Source: Catenuloplanes niger (lineage in GTDB: Bacteria > Actinomycetota > Actinomycetes > Mycobacteriales > Micromonosporaceae). From it: DNA of 64,000 nucleotides. Location: contig NZ_JAVDYC010000001.1 in assembly GCF_031458255.1 (NCBI RefSeq), positions 1,869,001 to 1,933,000 of the forward strand, written 5' to 3'. Positions 1 to 8,562 of the stretch are shown in pieces. Position numbers and translations under genes: made by a program. The notes beneath the pieces are model-generated. The model saw nothing but the letters and a program-made list of their open reading frames with translations, did not search any database and was not told the DNA's origin. The first letter of the stretch is position 1, and the number at the start of each line of letters is the position of its first letter.

Positions 1-540
1 CGCGTGCTTGAGGATGGCCGGGTTCGGTTTGCGGACGCCGACCTCGTCGCTGTAGATCTCCGCGCCGAACGCGCCGTCCAGCGGGGACTCCGCGATGATC
101 TCGCGGAACGCGGCGCCGCAGAGCGTGTTGCTGACCACCGCGACCGGCAGACCGGCGTCGACCGCGGTCTGGACCAGCTCGACGATGCCGGGCAGCAGCG
201 TCCAGTCGTTGTTGTCGATCAGCCAGAGGCGGCTGAGCACCTCGGCGCTGTCCCGGACCGCGGCGCGCGCGGCGGCCGGCCAGTCCGCGGCCACGTACTC
301 GGCCCAGAACTCCTGCTGGGACAGCTCCGGCGGCGCGGACGGGCGGGACATGGCGTCGCGCCACGAGCGGTAGGCCGCGCGGCCGGCCGCGTGGTCCGCG
401 CGGATCCGCTCGACGGGCACGGACGGCCCGGCGATGCGCGCGAGAACCTCGATGAACGCGTCCTCGCGGCCGGGGCGGGCCGTCGCGTGGCCGATCACCC
501 CGTGGAAGTCGAGCAGCAGCGCCCGTGGCCTGATCAACAC
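1..540 (-). CDS. HAD-superfamily hydrolase, N-terminal part (runs off the left edge)
   Basis: The visible 180 residues have the haloacid dehalogenase layout. Motif I is near residues 8-14 (LLLDFHG), a helical cap follows, motif II is VAVVSNT, and motif III contains the KPNP lysine close to the window edge. The second acid of the usual DxD motif is His here (DFHG), so phosphatase activity by the standard mechanism is doubtful. The start is taken as GTG at 540: upstream ATGs are out of frame and hit a stop within a few codons. The C-terminus with the motif IV acids lies outside the window. The gene faces the same way as the suf operon but is separated from it by a strong hairpin. The substrate cannot be read from the sequence. 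Confidence 0.75.
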   Translation of the reverse strand, partial: MLIRPRALLLDFHGVIGHATARPGREDAFIEVLARIAGPSVPVERIRADHAAGRAAYRSWRDAMSRPSAPPELSQQEFWAEYVAADWPAAARAAVRDSAEVLSRLWLIDNNDWTLLPGIVELVQTAVDAGLPVAVVSNTLCGAAFREIIAESPLDGAFGAEIYSDEVGVRKPNPAILKHA

Positions 541-614
541 GGCATTGATCCTGACATGTTCGCACCGGTAGGCCGTATCGGGGGATACCCGGATACGGCC
601 GGTGTCCAAAAGCG

Positions 615-643
615 ACCGGTGCCCGGCTGATCCGGGCACCGGT
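615..643 (-). terminator. Rho-independent-type terminator of the suf operon
   Basis: A perfect 12-bp inverted repeat (accggtgcccgg at 615-626, its complement at 632-643) has a 5-nt loop. It lies 12 bases past the sufT stop on the minus strand and is followed in that direction by a short T run (CTTTT). Confidence 0.8.
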
Positions 644-654
644 TCACCGGGTGA

Positions 655-1098
655 TCAGACGTTGAAGCCGAGCGAGCGGAGCTGGTCGCGGCCCTCGTCG
701 GTGATCTTGTCCGGGCCCCACGGCGGCAGCCAGACCCAGTTGATCCGCACGTCGTTGACGAGTCCGCCGTCCGGGCCGCTGAGCAGCGCGGTACGGGTCT
801 GGTCCTCGATCACGTCGGTCAGCGGGCAGGCCGCGGACGTGAGCGTCATGTCGAGCGTGGCGACCTTCTCCGCGTCCACGTGGACGCCGTAGATCAGGCC
901 GAGGTCGACGACGTTGATGCCGAGCTCGGGGTCGACGACGTCCTTCATCGCCTCCTCGATGTCCGCGACCAGCTTCGGGTCCACGGCCACCGGGGCCGAC
1001 GGCACGGCCGCGACCTCCGGGGAGTCCGCGGTGTCCGTCGCGGCCGGGGCGGTGGCGGGAACCGTGGCGTCGTAGATCGACGCAGGGGTGTCAGTCAT
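655..1098 (-). CDS. sufT: SufT-like Fe-S assembly factor (DUF59/MIP18 family)
   Basis: A 147-residue protein. An Ala/Pro/Thr-rich N-terminal ~38 residues precedes a DUF59 domain with the family's DPELGINVVDLGLIY segment and a reactive Cys in the TSAACPL motif. Proteins of this family act late in Fe-S cluster biogenesis, probably helping carrier proteins deliver clusters to client enzymes. The start is ATG at 1098 rather than the longer frame, because the sufU stop lies just upstream (1110) and the protein from here begins MTDTPASIYD. It is the last gene of the suf operon, directly before the terminator. The Ala-rich leader is longer than in many homologues and looks like a flexible tail. Confidence 0.88.
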   Translation of the reverse strand: MTDTPASIYDATVPATAPAATDTADSPEVAAVPSAPVAVDPKLVADIEEAMKDVVDPELGINVVDLGLIYGVHVDAEKVATLDMTLTSAACPLTDVIEDQTRTALLSGPDGGLVNDVRINWVWLPPWGPDKITDEGRDQLRSLGFNV

Positions 1099-1109
1099 CA
1101 GGGAACCTT

Positions 1110-1565
1110 TCAGGCAGCGGGTGTGGTCACGGCCACGCCGGCACGCGCCGCCGCGTCCTTGAACGCCATCCAGGGCAGCAGCGCGCACTTCACGCGCGCC
1201 GGGTACTTCGCGACGCCGGCGAAGGCGACGCCGTCACCGAGCAGTTCCTCGTCCGGCTCGACCGCGCCGCGCCCGCCCATCAGGTGGGCGAACGCCGCGT
1301 GCACCCGGGCCGCCTCGTCGGGCCGGCGGCCCTGCAGCAGCTCGTGCAGCACGCTGGCGGACGCCTGGCTGATCGAGCAGCCCTGCCCGTCGTACGAGAT
1401 GTCGGAGAGCACGCCGTCCGGGTCCACCGCGACGCGCACGGTGACCTCGTCGCCGCACGTGGGATTCACGTGGTGCGCCTCCCCGGCGAAGGGGTCACGC
1501 AGCCCGCGCCCGTGCGGGTGCTTGTAGTGGTCCAGGATGATCTCCTGGTAGAGCCCGTCAAGCAT
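1110..1565 (-). CDS. sufU: SufU zinc-dependent sulfurtransferase / scaffold-like protein
   Basis: A 151-residue IscU-like protein. Three conserved Cys sit in NPTCGD (about residue 37), GQGCSIS (about 63) and VKCALLPW (near the C-terminus), which with an Asp form the Zn site of SufU. In Gram-positive Suf systems SufU takes persulfide sulfur from SufS and passes it to SufBCD. It starts with ATG at 1565, about a dozen bases after the sufS stop, and lies between sufS and sufT, so co-transcription and partnership with SufS are expected. Confidence 0.93.
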   Translation of the reverse strand: MLDGLYQEIILDHYKHPHGRGLRDPFAGEAHHVNPTCGDEVTVRVAVDPDGVLSDISYDGQGCSISQASASVLHELLQGRRPDEAARVHAAFAHLMGGRGAVEPDEELLGDGVAFAGVAKYPARVKCALLPWMAFKDAAARAGVAVTTPAA

Positions 1566-1577
1566 CGCTCGCGCCCC

Positions 1578-2870
1578 TCAGCCGAATATCTTCCGCACCT
1601 GATCGAGGCCGCGCACGAGCGCATCGACCTCTTCGGTGGTCGTGTACAGGTAGAACGACGCTCGGGTCATCGCCGGAACGCCGTACCGGGCGCAGACCGG
1701 CCGCGCGCAGTGGTGGCCGACGCGCACCTCCACGCCGAGCGAGTCGAGCACCTGACCGACGTCGTGCGGGTGCACGCCGTCGAGCGCGAACGAGAGCGTG
1801 CCGCCGCGGCCGACCGGCGTCTCCGGGCCGAAGATCCGAAGACCCGGCACGGCCAGAAGAGCGTCCAGCGCGTACGCGGTGAGCTCCTTCTCGTGCCAGG
1901 CGATGGCCTCCATGCCGATGCCGGTGAGGTAGTCCACGGCCGCGCCGAGTCCCACCACCTCCACGATCGGCGGCGTGCCGGCCTCGAACTTCGCCGGTGG
2001 CGCCGCGAACGTGGACCCGCTCATCGACACGGTCTCGATCATCGAGCCGCCACCGAGGAACGGCGGCATCGCGGTGAGCAGCTCGTACCTGCCCCAGAGC
2101 ACGCCGACGCCGGTCGGGCCGCACATCTTGTGCCCGGTGAACGCGATGAAGTCCACGTTCAGGTCGCGCACGTCGACCGGGATGTGCGGCGCGGCCTGCG
2201 ACGCGTCCAGCATGACCAACGCGCCGACCTCGCGCGCCCGCGCGGTGATGGCGGACGTCGGGTTGATCGTGCCGAGCGTGTTGGAGACCAGCGCGTACGA
2301 CACGATCTTGGTGCGCTCGTTGATCAGCTCGTCGAGCTTGTCGAGCTGCAGCCGGCCCTGGTCGGTGATGGAGAACCAGCGCAGCGTCGCGCCGGTGCGC
2401 TCGCAGAGCAGCTGCCACGGCACGATGTTGGAGTGGTGCTCCATCTCGGTGATGACGACCTCGTCGCCGGGCCCGATCCGGAAACGCGGGTCGTCGGCGC
2501 GCTCGGAGAACGAGTACGCCACCAGGTTGATCGACTCGGTGGCGTTCTTGGTGAACACCACCTCGTCGACGCTCGGCGCGTTGATGAAGCCCGCGACCTT
2601 CGCGCGGGCCCCCTCGTACGCCTCGGTCGCCTCGGTGCCGACCGTGTGGACGGAACGGGACACGTTGCCGTTGTGCCGTTCCAGGTGCGCCTGCATGACC
2701 TCGAGCACCTGGCGCGGTTTCTGCGACGTGTTGCCGCTGTCCAGGTAGACCATGCGGTGACCGTTGACCTCACGGTCGAGGATCGGGAAGTCGGCGCGGA
2801 CCTTCTCCACGTCGAACCGGGGCTTGTCCTCGTACTGAGGCATGCCCTGCGGAATCGCGGCGGTCGACAT
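1578..2870 (-). CDS. sufS: SufS cysteine desulfurase (PLP, class V aminotransferase fold)
   Basis: A 430-residue PLP enzyme that removes sulfur from L-cysteine, giving alanine and an enzyme persulfide for Fe-S cluster assembly. The Schiff-base lysine is in FTGHKMCGPTG, the catalytic Cys is in RVGHHCARPVC near the C-terminus, and the N-terminal YLDSGNTSQKP segment is typical of SufS/CsdA. The ATG at 2870 was chosen because AAGGAG lies about 5 bases upstream; longer in-frame extension runs back into sufC. It sits between sufC and sufU in the operon. Confidence 0.96.
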   Translation of the reverse strand: MSTAAIPQGMPQYEDKPRFDVEKVRADFPILDREVNGHRMVYLDSGNTSQKPRQVLEVMQAHLERHNGNVSRSVHTVGTEATEAYEGARAKVAGFINAPSVDEVVFTKNATESINLVAYSFSERADDPRFRIGPGDEVVITEMEHHSNIVPWQLLCERTGATLRWFSITDQGRLQLDKLDELINERTKIVSYALVSNTLGTINPTSAITARAREVGALVMLDASQAAPHIPVDVRDLNVDFIAFTGHKMCGPTGVGVLWGRYELLTAMPPFLGGGSMIETVSMSGSTFAAPPAKFEAGTPPIVEVVGLGAAVDYLTGIGMEAIAWHEKELTAYALDALLAVPGLRIFGPETPVGRGGTLSFALDGVHPHDVGQVLDSLGVEVRVGHHCARPVCARYGVPAMTRASFYLYTTTEEVDALVRGLDQVRKIFG

Positions 2871-2886
2871 CAGGCTCCTTCGACGA

Positions 2887-3660
2887 TCAGATCGCGGCCG
2901 TGCCGGCGCCGGCGACGTACCGCTCGTAGCCCTCGGACTCCAGCTTCTCGGCCAGCTCCGGGCCGCCCTCCTCAACGATCTTGCCGTTGACGAAGACGTG
3001 CACGAAGTCCGGCTTGATGTAGCGCAGGATCCGGGTGTAGTGCGTGATCAGCAGCAGGCCGGTGTCGCCGCTCTCGCGGACCCGGTTGACGCCCTCGGAG
3101 ACCACCCGCAGCGCGTCCACGTCGAGGCCGGAGTCGGTCTCGTCGAGGATGGCGATCTTCGGCTTGAGCAGCTCCAGCTGGACGATCTCGTGGCGCTTCT
3201 TCTCACCGCCGGAGAAGCCCTCGTTCACGTTGCGCTGGGCGAACGCCGGGTCCATCTGCAGCCGCTCCATGGCGCCGCGCAGCTCGCCGGCCCAGGTGCG
3301 CAGCTTCGGCGCCTCGCCGTCGATCGCGGTCTTCGCGGTGCGCAGGAAGTTGGCCACGGACACGCCGGGAACCTCGACCGGGTACTGCATGGCGAGGAAC
3401 AGGCCGGCGCGGGCCCGCTCGTCCACGGTCATCGCCAGCACGTCGACGCCGTCCAGCGTGACGGTGCCGCCGGTGATCTCGTACCGCGGGTGGCCGGCCA
3501 GCGAGTAGGCCAGCGTGGACTTGCCGGAGCCGTTGGGCCCCATGATGGCGTGCGTCTCGCCGGACCGTACGGTCAGGTCGACGCCGCGCAGGATCGGCTT
3601 GAGCTCGCCCTCGGGCAGCTTGACCGACACCTGGAGGTCGCGGATCTCGAGGGTGCTCAC
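2887..3660 (-). CDS. sufC: SufC ABC-type ATPase of the SufBCD scaffold
   Basis: A 257-residue ABC ATPase with Walker A GPNGSGKST, signature FSGGEKKRHE, Walker B IAILDETDSGLD and an H-loop in LLITHYTR. The DETDSGLD and long KKRHE forms are characteristic of SufC rather than transport ATPases. SufC powers conformational change in the SufBCD cluster scaffold. Translation starts at GTG (3660), overlapping the TGA of the Rieske gene by 4 bases (GTGA), which points to translational coupling. Confidence 0.96.
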   Translation of the reverse strand: MSTLEIRDLQVSVKLPEGELKPILRGVDLTVRSGETHAIMGPNGSGKSTLAYSLAGHPRYEITGGTVTLDGVDVLAMTVDERARAGLFLAMQYPVEVPGVSVANFLRTAKTAIDGEAPKLRTWAGELRGAMERLQMDPAFAQRNVNEGFSGGEKKRHEIVQLELLKPKIAILDETDSGLDVDALRVVSEGVNRVRESGDTGLLLITHYTRILRYIKPDFVHVFVNGKIVEEGGPELAEKLESEGYERYVAGAGTAAI

Positions 3661-3992
3661 AGCGTTACTCCATTACTCGGATTCAGGTCGACGTAGATGT
3701 CCCCGTCACGGACCTCGACGGGGAAGACGGCCACCGGCTCGGTGGCGGGCAGGCCGCTGGGCTCGCCGGTCCGCAGGTCGAAGCGCGAGCCGTGCAGCCA
3801 GCACTCCAGGGTGCAGCCGTCGACCTCACCCTCGGAGAGCGGGATGGTGGCGTGCGAGCACTCGTCGTGGACGGCGTGGAACTCGTCGTCGTCGGTGTGC
3901 ACGACCGCGAGCGGGACGCCCTCCACCTCCACCGCGATGGCCGTTCCCTTGGCGATCTCGGCGACGGCCGCCACCCGTACCGTTGCCGGCAT
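3657..3992 (-). CDS. Rieske-type non-heme [2Fe-2S] ferredoxin in the suf operon
   Basis: A 111-residue soluble Rieske ferredoxin. The first ligand box is CSHATIPL and the second is CWLHGSRFD, giving the 2-Cys/2-His set. It has no signal peptide or membrane segment, so it is cytoplasmic. A Rieske protein between sufD and sufC is normal for actinobacterial suf operons; it may donate electrons during cluster assembly, or be a client, which is inference. Its start abuts the sufD stop and its stop overlaps the sufC start. Confidence 0.93.
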   Translation of the reverse strand: MPATVRVAAVAEIAKGTAIAVEVEGVPLAVVHTDDDEFHAVHDECSHATIPLSEGEVDGCTLECWLHGSRFDLRTGEPSGLPATEPVAVFPVEVRDGDIYVDLNPSNGVTL

Positions 3993-5126
3993 TCAGGCCC
4001 CCGTCTTGGCGAGCCGGGCCTCGATGGCGTCGCCGAGCCGGTCGCGCAGGTCCGCCACCGGGATCTTGTGCAGGATCTCGGCGAAGAAGCCCCGGACGAC
4101 CAGCTTGCGGGCCTCGCCCTCGGGGATGCCCCGGGCCATCAGGTAGAACAGCTGCTCGTCGTCGAACCGGCCGGTGGTGCTGGCGTGCCCGGCACCGGCG
4201 ATCTCGCCGGTCTCGATCTCCAGGTTCGGCACCGAGTCGGCGCGGGCGCCGTCCGTGAGCACCAGGTTCCGGTTGATCTCGTACGTGTCGGTGCCGGTCG
4301 CCTCGGTCTGGATCAGCACGTCGCCGACCCAGACCGTGTGCGACTCCGCGCCCTGCAGCGCGCCGCGGTAGCCGACGTAGCTGCGGCAGTCCGGCACGCT
4401 GTGGTCGACGAGCTGACGGTGCTCCTGGTGCTGGCCTCCGTCCGCGAAGTACAGGCCGTACAGCTCGGCGTCGCCGCCCCGGTCCGTGTACTCCACGCTG
4501 GTGAACTGCCGGACCAGGTCGCCGCCGAGCGTGACCTGGGTGTGCACGACGCGCGCGTCCCGGCCGAGGCGGATCTTGAGGTGCTGCGCCTGGACCGCGT
4601 CGGACGCCCAGTCGGCGACCGTCACGAGGTTCAGCCGGGCGCCGTCCGCGATCACGACCTCGACGTTGTCGGCCAGCGTGACCGAGCCCTGCTGCCAGAG
4701 CACCAGCGAGGCCTCGGCGAACCGGCCCACCGTGATCTGGGTACGGGTCGCGTGCAGCCCCTCGGCACCGGTACCGGTCACCGTGATGACGGCCGGCTCC
4801 TTGATCACCGCGTCCTTGGCGATCTCGATGAGCGTGACCTCGGTGGCCGCGCCGTAGCCGAGCGCGCTGACCCGGTCGAACGGGGTCAGCACCTTCTCGG
4901 CCTCGGACGCGGCCAGCGTCCGCAAGGTCACGCCGTCGACCTGGGGCAGCGCCACGGTGACGCCGCCGCTGACCGCCTCGGTGGCGCCGGCCAGCCCGCG
5001 GAGGCGCTTGAGCGGCGTGAACCGCCAGTCCTCCTCCAGGCCGGTCAGCGCCGGGAAGTCGGCAACATCGTAGGAGCGCAGCGCCTGCGACTTGGTCTTC
5101 GGCGGCGCTATGGCTTCAGCAGTCAT
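3993..5126 (-). CDS. sufD: SufD subunit of the SufBCD scaffold
   Basis: A 377-residue SufB/SufD-family protein with a right-handed beta-helix core. The C-terminal block HASTTGRFDDEQLFYLMARGI followed by EARKLVVRGFFAEIL is the conserved SufB/D signature. With SufB and SufC it forms the scaffold on which the cluster is built. The start is ATG at 5126, 34 bases after the sufB stop, and the stop is immediately followed by the Rieske start. Confidence 0.95.
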   Translation of the reverse strand: MTAEAIAPPKTKSQALRSYDVADFPALTGLEEDWRFTPLKRLRGLAGATEAVSGGVTVALPQVDGVTLRTLAASEAEKVLTPFDRVSALGYGAATEVTLIEIAKDAVIKEPAVITVTGTGAEGLHATRTQITVGRFAEASLVLWQQGSVTLADNVEVVIADGARLNLVTVADWASDAVQAQHLKIRLGRDARVVHTQVTLGGDLVRQFTSVEYTDRGGDAELYGLYFADGGQHQEHRQLVDHSVPDCRSYVGYRGALQGAESHTVWVGDVLIQTEATGTDTYEINRNLVLTDGARADSVPNLEIETGEIAGAGHASTTGRFDDEQLFYLMARGIPEGEARKLVVRGFFAEILHKIPVADLRDRLGDAIEARLAKTGA

Positions 5127-5160
5127 CTCGTCCTAGCTCTTGATTCGTGAAGCGTCGGGA

Positions 5161-6591
5161 TTAACCGACGGCGCCTTCCATCTGCAGCTCGATCAGGCGG
5201 TTGAGCTCCAGCGCGTACTCCATCGGGAGCTCCTTGGCGATCGGCTCGATGAACCCGCGCACGATCATCGCCATCGCCTCGTCCTCGCTGAGGCCGCGGC
5301 TCATCAGGTAGAAGAGCTGGTCGTCGCTGATCTTCGAGACCGTGGCCTCGTGCCCCATCGACACGTCGTCCTCGCGGATGTCGACGTAGGGGTAGGTGTC
5401 CGACCGGGAGATCGTGTCGACCAGCAGCGCGTCGCACTTCACCGTCGACTTCGACTGGGTCGAGCCCTCCAGGACCTGGATCAGGCCACGGTACGAGGTG
5501 CGGCCGCCGCCCCGGGCGATCGACTTCGAGATGATGCTGGACGACGTGTGCGGCGCCGCGTGCACCATCTTCGCGCCCGCGTCCTGGTGCTGGCCCTCGC
5601 CGGCCATCGCCACGGAGAGCACCTCGCCCTTGGCGTGCGCGCCGGTCATGTAGACCGCCGGGTACTTCATGGTGACCTTGGAGCCGAGGTTGCCGTCGAT
5701 CCACTCCATGGTCGCGCCCTCGTGGCACACGGCGCGCTTGGTGACCAGGTTGTAGACGTTGTTCGACCAGTTCTGGATGGTCGTGTACCGCACCCGGGCG
5801 TTCTTCTTCACGACGATCTCGACGACCGCGCTGTGCAGCGAGTCGGACGAGTAGATCGGGGCGGTGCAGCCCTCGACGTAGTGCACGTACGAGCCCTCGT
5901 CCGCGATGATCAGCGTCCGCTCGAACTGGCCCATGTTCTCCGTGTTGATCCGGAAGTAGGCCTGCAGCGGGATCTCGACCTGCACGCCCTTCGGCACGTA
6001 GATGAACGAGCCGCCGGACCAGGTCGAGGTGTTCAGCGCGGCGAACTTGTTGTCGCCGACCGGGATGACCGTCCCGAAGTACTCCTTGAACAGCTCCTCG
6101 TGCTCCTTGAGCGCGGTGTCGGTGTCCACGAAGATGACGCCCTGCTCCTCGAGATCCTCACGGATCGCGTGGTAGACGACCTCGGACTCGTACTGCGCGG
6201 CGACGCCCGCGACGAGGCGCTGCTTCTCCGCCTCCGGGATGCCGAGCTTGTCGTACGTGTTCTTGATGTCCTCGGGCAGGTCCTCCCAGCTGGCGGCCTG
6301 CTTCTCGGTGGAACGCACGAAGTACTTGATGTTGTCGAAGTCGATGCCGGTCAGGTCGGCACCCCAGTTCGGCATCGGCTTGCGCCCGAACAGGCGCAGG
6401 CCCTTCAGCCGCAGGTCGAGCATCCACTGCGGCTCGCTCTTCTTCGCGGAGATGTCCCGGACGACGGCCTCGGACAGCCCTCGCTGCGCCGCGGCGCCGG
6501 CCGCGTCCGAGTCAGCCCAGCCGTACTCGTACTTACCGAGCGCGGCGAGGTGCTCCTCCTGGCTGATCGGCTGCGCGATCTGGTCCGTCAT
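5161..6591 (-). CDS. sufB: SufB subunit of the SufBCD scaffold
   Basis: A 476-residue protein of the usual SufB length. It contains [19 protein letters not shown], the [12 protein letters not shown] stretch and the C-terminal [20 protein letters not shown] block. SufB carries the cluster-assembly site of the SufBC2D complex. Its ATG at 6591 overlaps the sufR stop as ATGA, so repressor and scaffold are translated in a coupled way. Confidence 0.97.
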   Translation of the reverse strand: MTDQIAQPISQEEHLAALGKYEYGWADSDAAGAAAQRGLSEAVVRDISAKKSEPQWMLDLRLKGLRLFGRKPMPNWGADLTGIDFDNIKYFVRSTEKQAASWEDLPEDIKNTYDKLGIPEAEKQRLVAGVAAQYESEVVYHAIREDLEEQGVIFVDTDTALKEHEELFKEYFGTVIPVGDNKFAALNTSTWSGGSFIYVPKGVQVEIPLQAYFRINTENMGQFERTLIIADEGSYVHYVEGCTAPIYSSDSLHSAVVEIVVKKNARVRYTTIQNWSNNVYNLVTKRAVCHEGATMEWIDGNLGSKVTMKYPAVYMTGAHAKGEVLSVAMAGEGQHQDAGAKMVHAAPHTSSSIISKSIARGGGRTSYRGLIQVLEGSTQSKSTVKCDALLVDTISRSDTYPYVDIREDDVSMGHEATVSKISDDQLFYLMSRGLSEDEAMAMIVRGFIEPIAKELPMEYALELNRLIELQMEGAVG

Positions 6592-7340
6592 CGATCTGTC
6601 CTCACGGTGGAGTTCTTCTTCGTGGTGGTGTTACCTGCGTGCCCGGCCGGAGCCGGGATATGCGTGGTGCAGACCCCGTCGCCGTGCGCGATCGTGGCCA
6701 GACGCTGCACGTGGGTGCCGATCAGGCGGGAGATGACCGCCGTCTCCGCCTCGCAGAGCTGGGGGAACTCGGCGGCCACGTGCGCCACCGGACAGTGGTG
6801 CTGACACAGCTGCCCGCCGGTCGCGATCGTGGTCGCGTTCGCAGCGTAGCCCTCCGCGGTCAGCACGGCCGCGAGTGCCTCCGCCCGGGCGAACGGGTCG
6901 TCGCCCGCCCCCTCCAGGGCCTGCCGGCAGCGCTGCTCCAGCGCGGAGACCTGTGCCTCGGCGAACTCGGTGACGGCCGCGGCACCGCTGTGCACCGCGA
7001 TGAAGCGCAGCGCCGCGGAGGCGATGTTGTCGTAGGCGTGCGTGCCGCACCGCAGCCGCGCCGCGTCGGTGAGCAGGAAGACCTTGGCCGGCCGCCCACG
7101 CCCGCGCGGCGCGCCCGAGGTGTGGTCACGGGTGGTCACGTCACCGTCGGCGAGCAGCGCGTCCAGGTGGCGGCGGATGCCGGCGGCGCTCAGCCCGAGC
7201 GCCCGGCCGAGCTCGGCCGCGGTGGCGCCACCGCGCTCCAGCAACAGTTGAGTGATCTTGTCCCGGGTGCGGCCGTCCTGCGCGCCGGTGGCCGGGTCGG
7301 CCTCCGTCGCGCTCGCGGAGAGCAGCTCCAGGTTTTTCAC
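6588..7340 (-). CDS. sufR: SufR Fe-S-sensing transcriptional repressor of the suf operon
   Basis: About 250 residues. An N-terminal DeoR/ArsR-like winged helix ([20 protein letters not shown], then [14 protein letters not shown]) is followed by a C-terminal cluster-binding region with Cys in CQHHC, PQLC and DGVC. SufR binds DNA as an Fe-S protein and represses suf when clusters are sufficient. The frame extends 12 codons further, but the GTG at 7340 fits best: it is 7 nt from a good -10 element and gives the family-like start (V/M)KNLELL. The predicted operator overlaps this start, consistent with autorepression. Confidence 0.92.
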   Translation of the reverse strand: MKNLELLSASATEADPATGAQDGRTRDKITQLLLERGGATAAELGRALGLSAAGIRRHLDALLADGDVTTRDHTSGAPRGRGRPAKVFLLTDAARLRCGTHAYDNIASAALRFIAVHSGAAAVTEFAEAQVSALEQRCRQALEGAGDDPFARAEALAAVLTAEGYAANATTIATGGQLCQHHCPVAHVAAEFPQLCEAETAVISRLIGTHVQRLATIAHGDGVCTTHIPAPAGHAGNTTTKKNSTVRTDR

Positions 7341-7376
7341 TACGCCAGTGTTACGTATTTCGGCTCGCACCTGCAA
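7337..7376 (-). promoter_or_regulatory. sufR promoter with SufR operator; mRNA probably leaderless
   Basis: On the minus strand TTGCAG (7376-7371) and TAACAC (7353-7348) are separated by exactly 17 bases and serve as -35 and -10. Seven bases after the -10 comes the GTG start at 7340. The inverted repeat ACACT-N5-AGTGA at 7351-7337 (CACT/AGTG arms perfect) overlaps both the -10 and the start codon. It differs by one base from the ACACT-N5-TGTGA element reported for mycobacterial SufR. Confidence 0.65.
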
Positions 7377-7407
7377 ACCGCCCCTCCGGTGACCCGCGCC
7401 ACCGGGG

Positions 7408-7437
7408 TGAACACGCCTCTACGACGCTGCGTAGGAT
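7408..7437 (+). promoter_or_regulatory. ctaA promoter, near-leaderless
   Basis: TGAACA at 7408-7413 and TAGGAT at 7432-7437 are 18 bases apart. The GTG of ctaA is 8 bases beyond the -10, so transcription should start at or next to the start codon. It diverges from the sufR promoter about 30 bases away. Confidence 0.5.
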
Positions 7438-7445
7438 TGGGCTCC

Positions 7446-8372
7446 GTGAGCCAATCGTCCGTGATCACGCCCGCTCCGCCCACCTCCGATCCCGGAGCCG
7501 TCCGGAACCTGGACCGCTGGCTGCGAGGGTTCGGCCTGGCGTCCCTCGTCGCGAACGTCGGCATCGTGGTCACCGGCGGCGCGGTCCGGCTCACCAAGTC
7601 CGGCCTGGGCTGCCCCACCTGGCCCCGCTGCACGGACGAGTCCTACACCACCACGCCCGAGATGGGCATCCACGGCATCATCGAGTTCGGCAACCGGCTG
7701 CTCACGTTCGTGGTCATCGCGATCGCGATCGCCGCGCTGCTCGCCGCCGTACTGGAACGTCCCCGCCGGCGCCGCCTGGTCACGCTCGGCCTGGTCACGC
7801 TGCTCGGCATCCCGATGCAGGGCGTGATCGGCGGCATCACCGTGCTGACCAACCTCAACCCATGGGTGGTCGGCCTGCACTTCCTCGGCTCCATCTTCGT
7901 CATCACCACCGCGTACCTGTTCTGGCGCCGCACCGTCGACCACCCGGTCACCACCACTCCCCCGCGCCCGCTGCGCCACCTCGCCTGGATCACCACGCTG
8001 GTCAGCCTCGCCGTGGTCGTCGTCGGCGTCATCGTCACCGGCGCCGGCCCCCACTCCGGCGACGGCGGCGCCAAGCGCAACCACCTCGACCCCGAGCTCA
8101 TCTCCCAGCTCCACGTCGACCTGGTCATGCTGCTGATCGGCCTGTCCGTCGCGTTCTACTTCGCCGCCCGGCTGGCCGGCGCCCCCACCGGCCCCGCGAT
8201 CCTGCTGCTCGTGGTCGAGCTCTCCCAGAGCACCGTCGGCTTCGTCCAGTACTTCACCCACCTCCCGGTCATCCTGGTCGGCGCCCACATGCTCGGCGCC
8301 TGCCTGGTCTGGATCGCCACCCTCCACGTCCTGCACGCCACCCGCCCGGCGGGGGAGCACACCACGGCGTAG
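7446..8372 (+). CDS. ctaA: Heme A synthase (CtaA/COX15 family)
   Basis: A 308-residue polytopic membrane protein with about eight helices. It converts the C8 methyl of heme O to a formyl group, giving heme A for cytochrome aa3 oxidase. It shows the family segments GGAVRLTKSGLGCPTWPRC and IIEFGNRLLTF (heme-ligand His region) and HLPVILVGAHMLGA in the second half. The conserved Cys in GCPTWPRC is typical of the actinobacterial form. The GTG at 7446 gives a short cytoplasmic N-terminus before the first helix. Its partner cyoE/ctaB lies about 8 kb away on the other strand; in many actinobacteria the two are closer, so block 1 appears inserted between them. Confidence 0.93.
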   Translation: MSQSSVITPAPPTSDPGAVRNLDRWLRGFGLASLVANVGIVVTGGAVRLTKSGLGCPTWPRCTDESYTTTPEMGIHGIIEFGNRLLTFVVIAIAIAALLAAVLERPRRRRLVTLGLVTLLGIPMQGVIGGITVLTNLNPWVVGLHFLGSIFVITTAYLFWRRTVDHPVTTTPPRPLRHLAWITTLVSLAVVVVGVIVTGAGPHSGDGGAKRNHLDPELISQLHVDLVMLLIGLSVAFYFAARLAGAPTGPAILLLVVELSQSTVGFVQYFTHLPVILVGAHMLGACLVWIATLHVLHATRPAGEHTTA

Positions 8373-8427
8373 CCGGAATGACTACGCCGATCAGGTGATT
8401 ACGGCACCCGGAAGTCCACTCTATTCT

Positions 8428-8442
8428 GGGAATGCCATTCCC
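8428..8442. terminator. Short hairpin after ctaA, weak terminator candidate
   Basis: A 6-bp stem (gggaat/attccc) with a 3-nt loop lies 56 bases past the ctaA stop and is followed by C-rich rather than T-rich sequence. Within 8373-8562 there is also an AT-rich patch around 8481-8518 (TTGACT, TATAGT, but badly spaced at 26 bases) that may hold the promoter of the following cassette. Confidence 0.3.
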
Positions 8443-8562
8443 CCGGACACCCTTTTCGCGCCATTCGTCAATGACGCCTCTTGACTGCTCACTAGAAAAA
8501 CCATTTGCCACATATAGTGCCTCCGGGGCCATTTGCTTTCGTACCCACCCGGGGGGTGTCTC

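Noticed and set aside
8481-8518. Standard sigma-A promoter for the ParA cassette (TTGACT and TATAGT)
   Set aside because: The elements are 26 bases apart, too far for a normal promoter.
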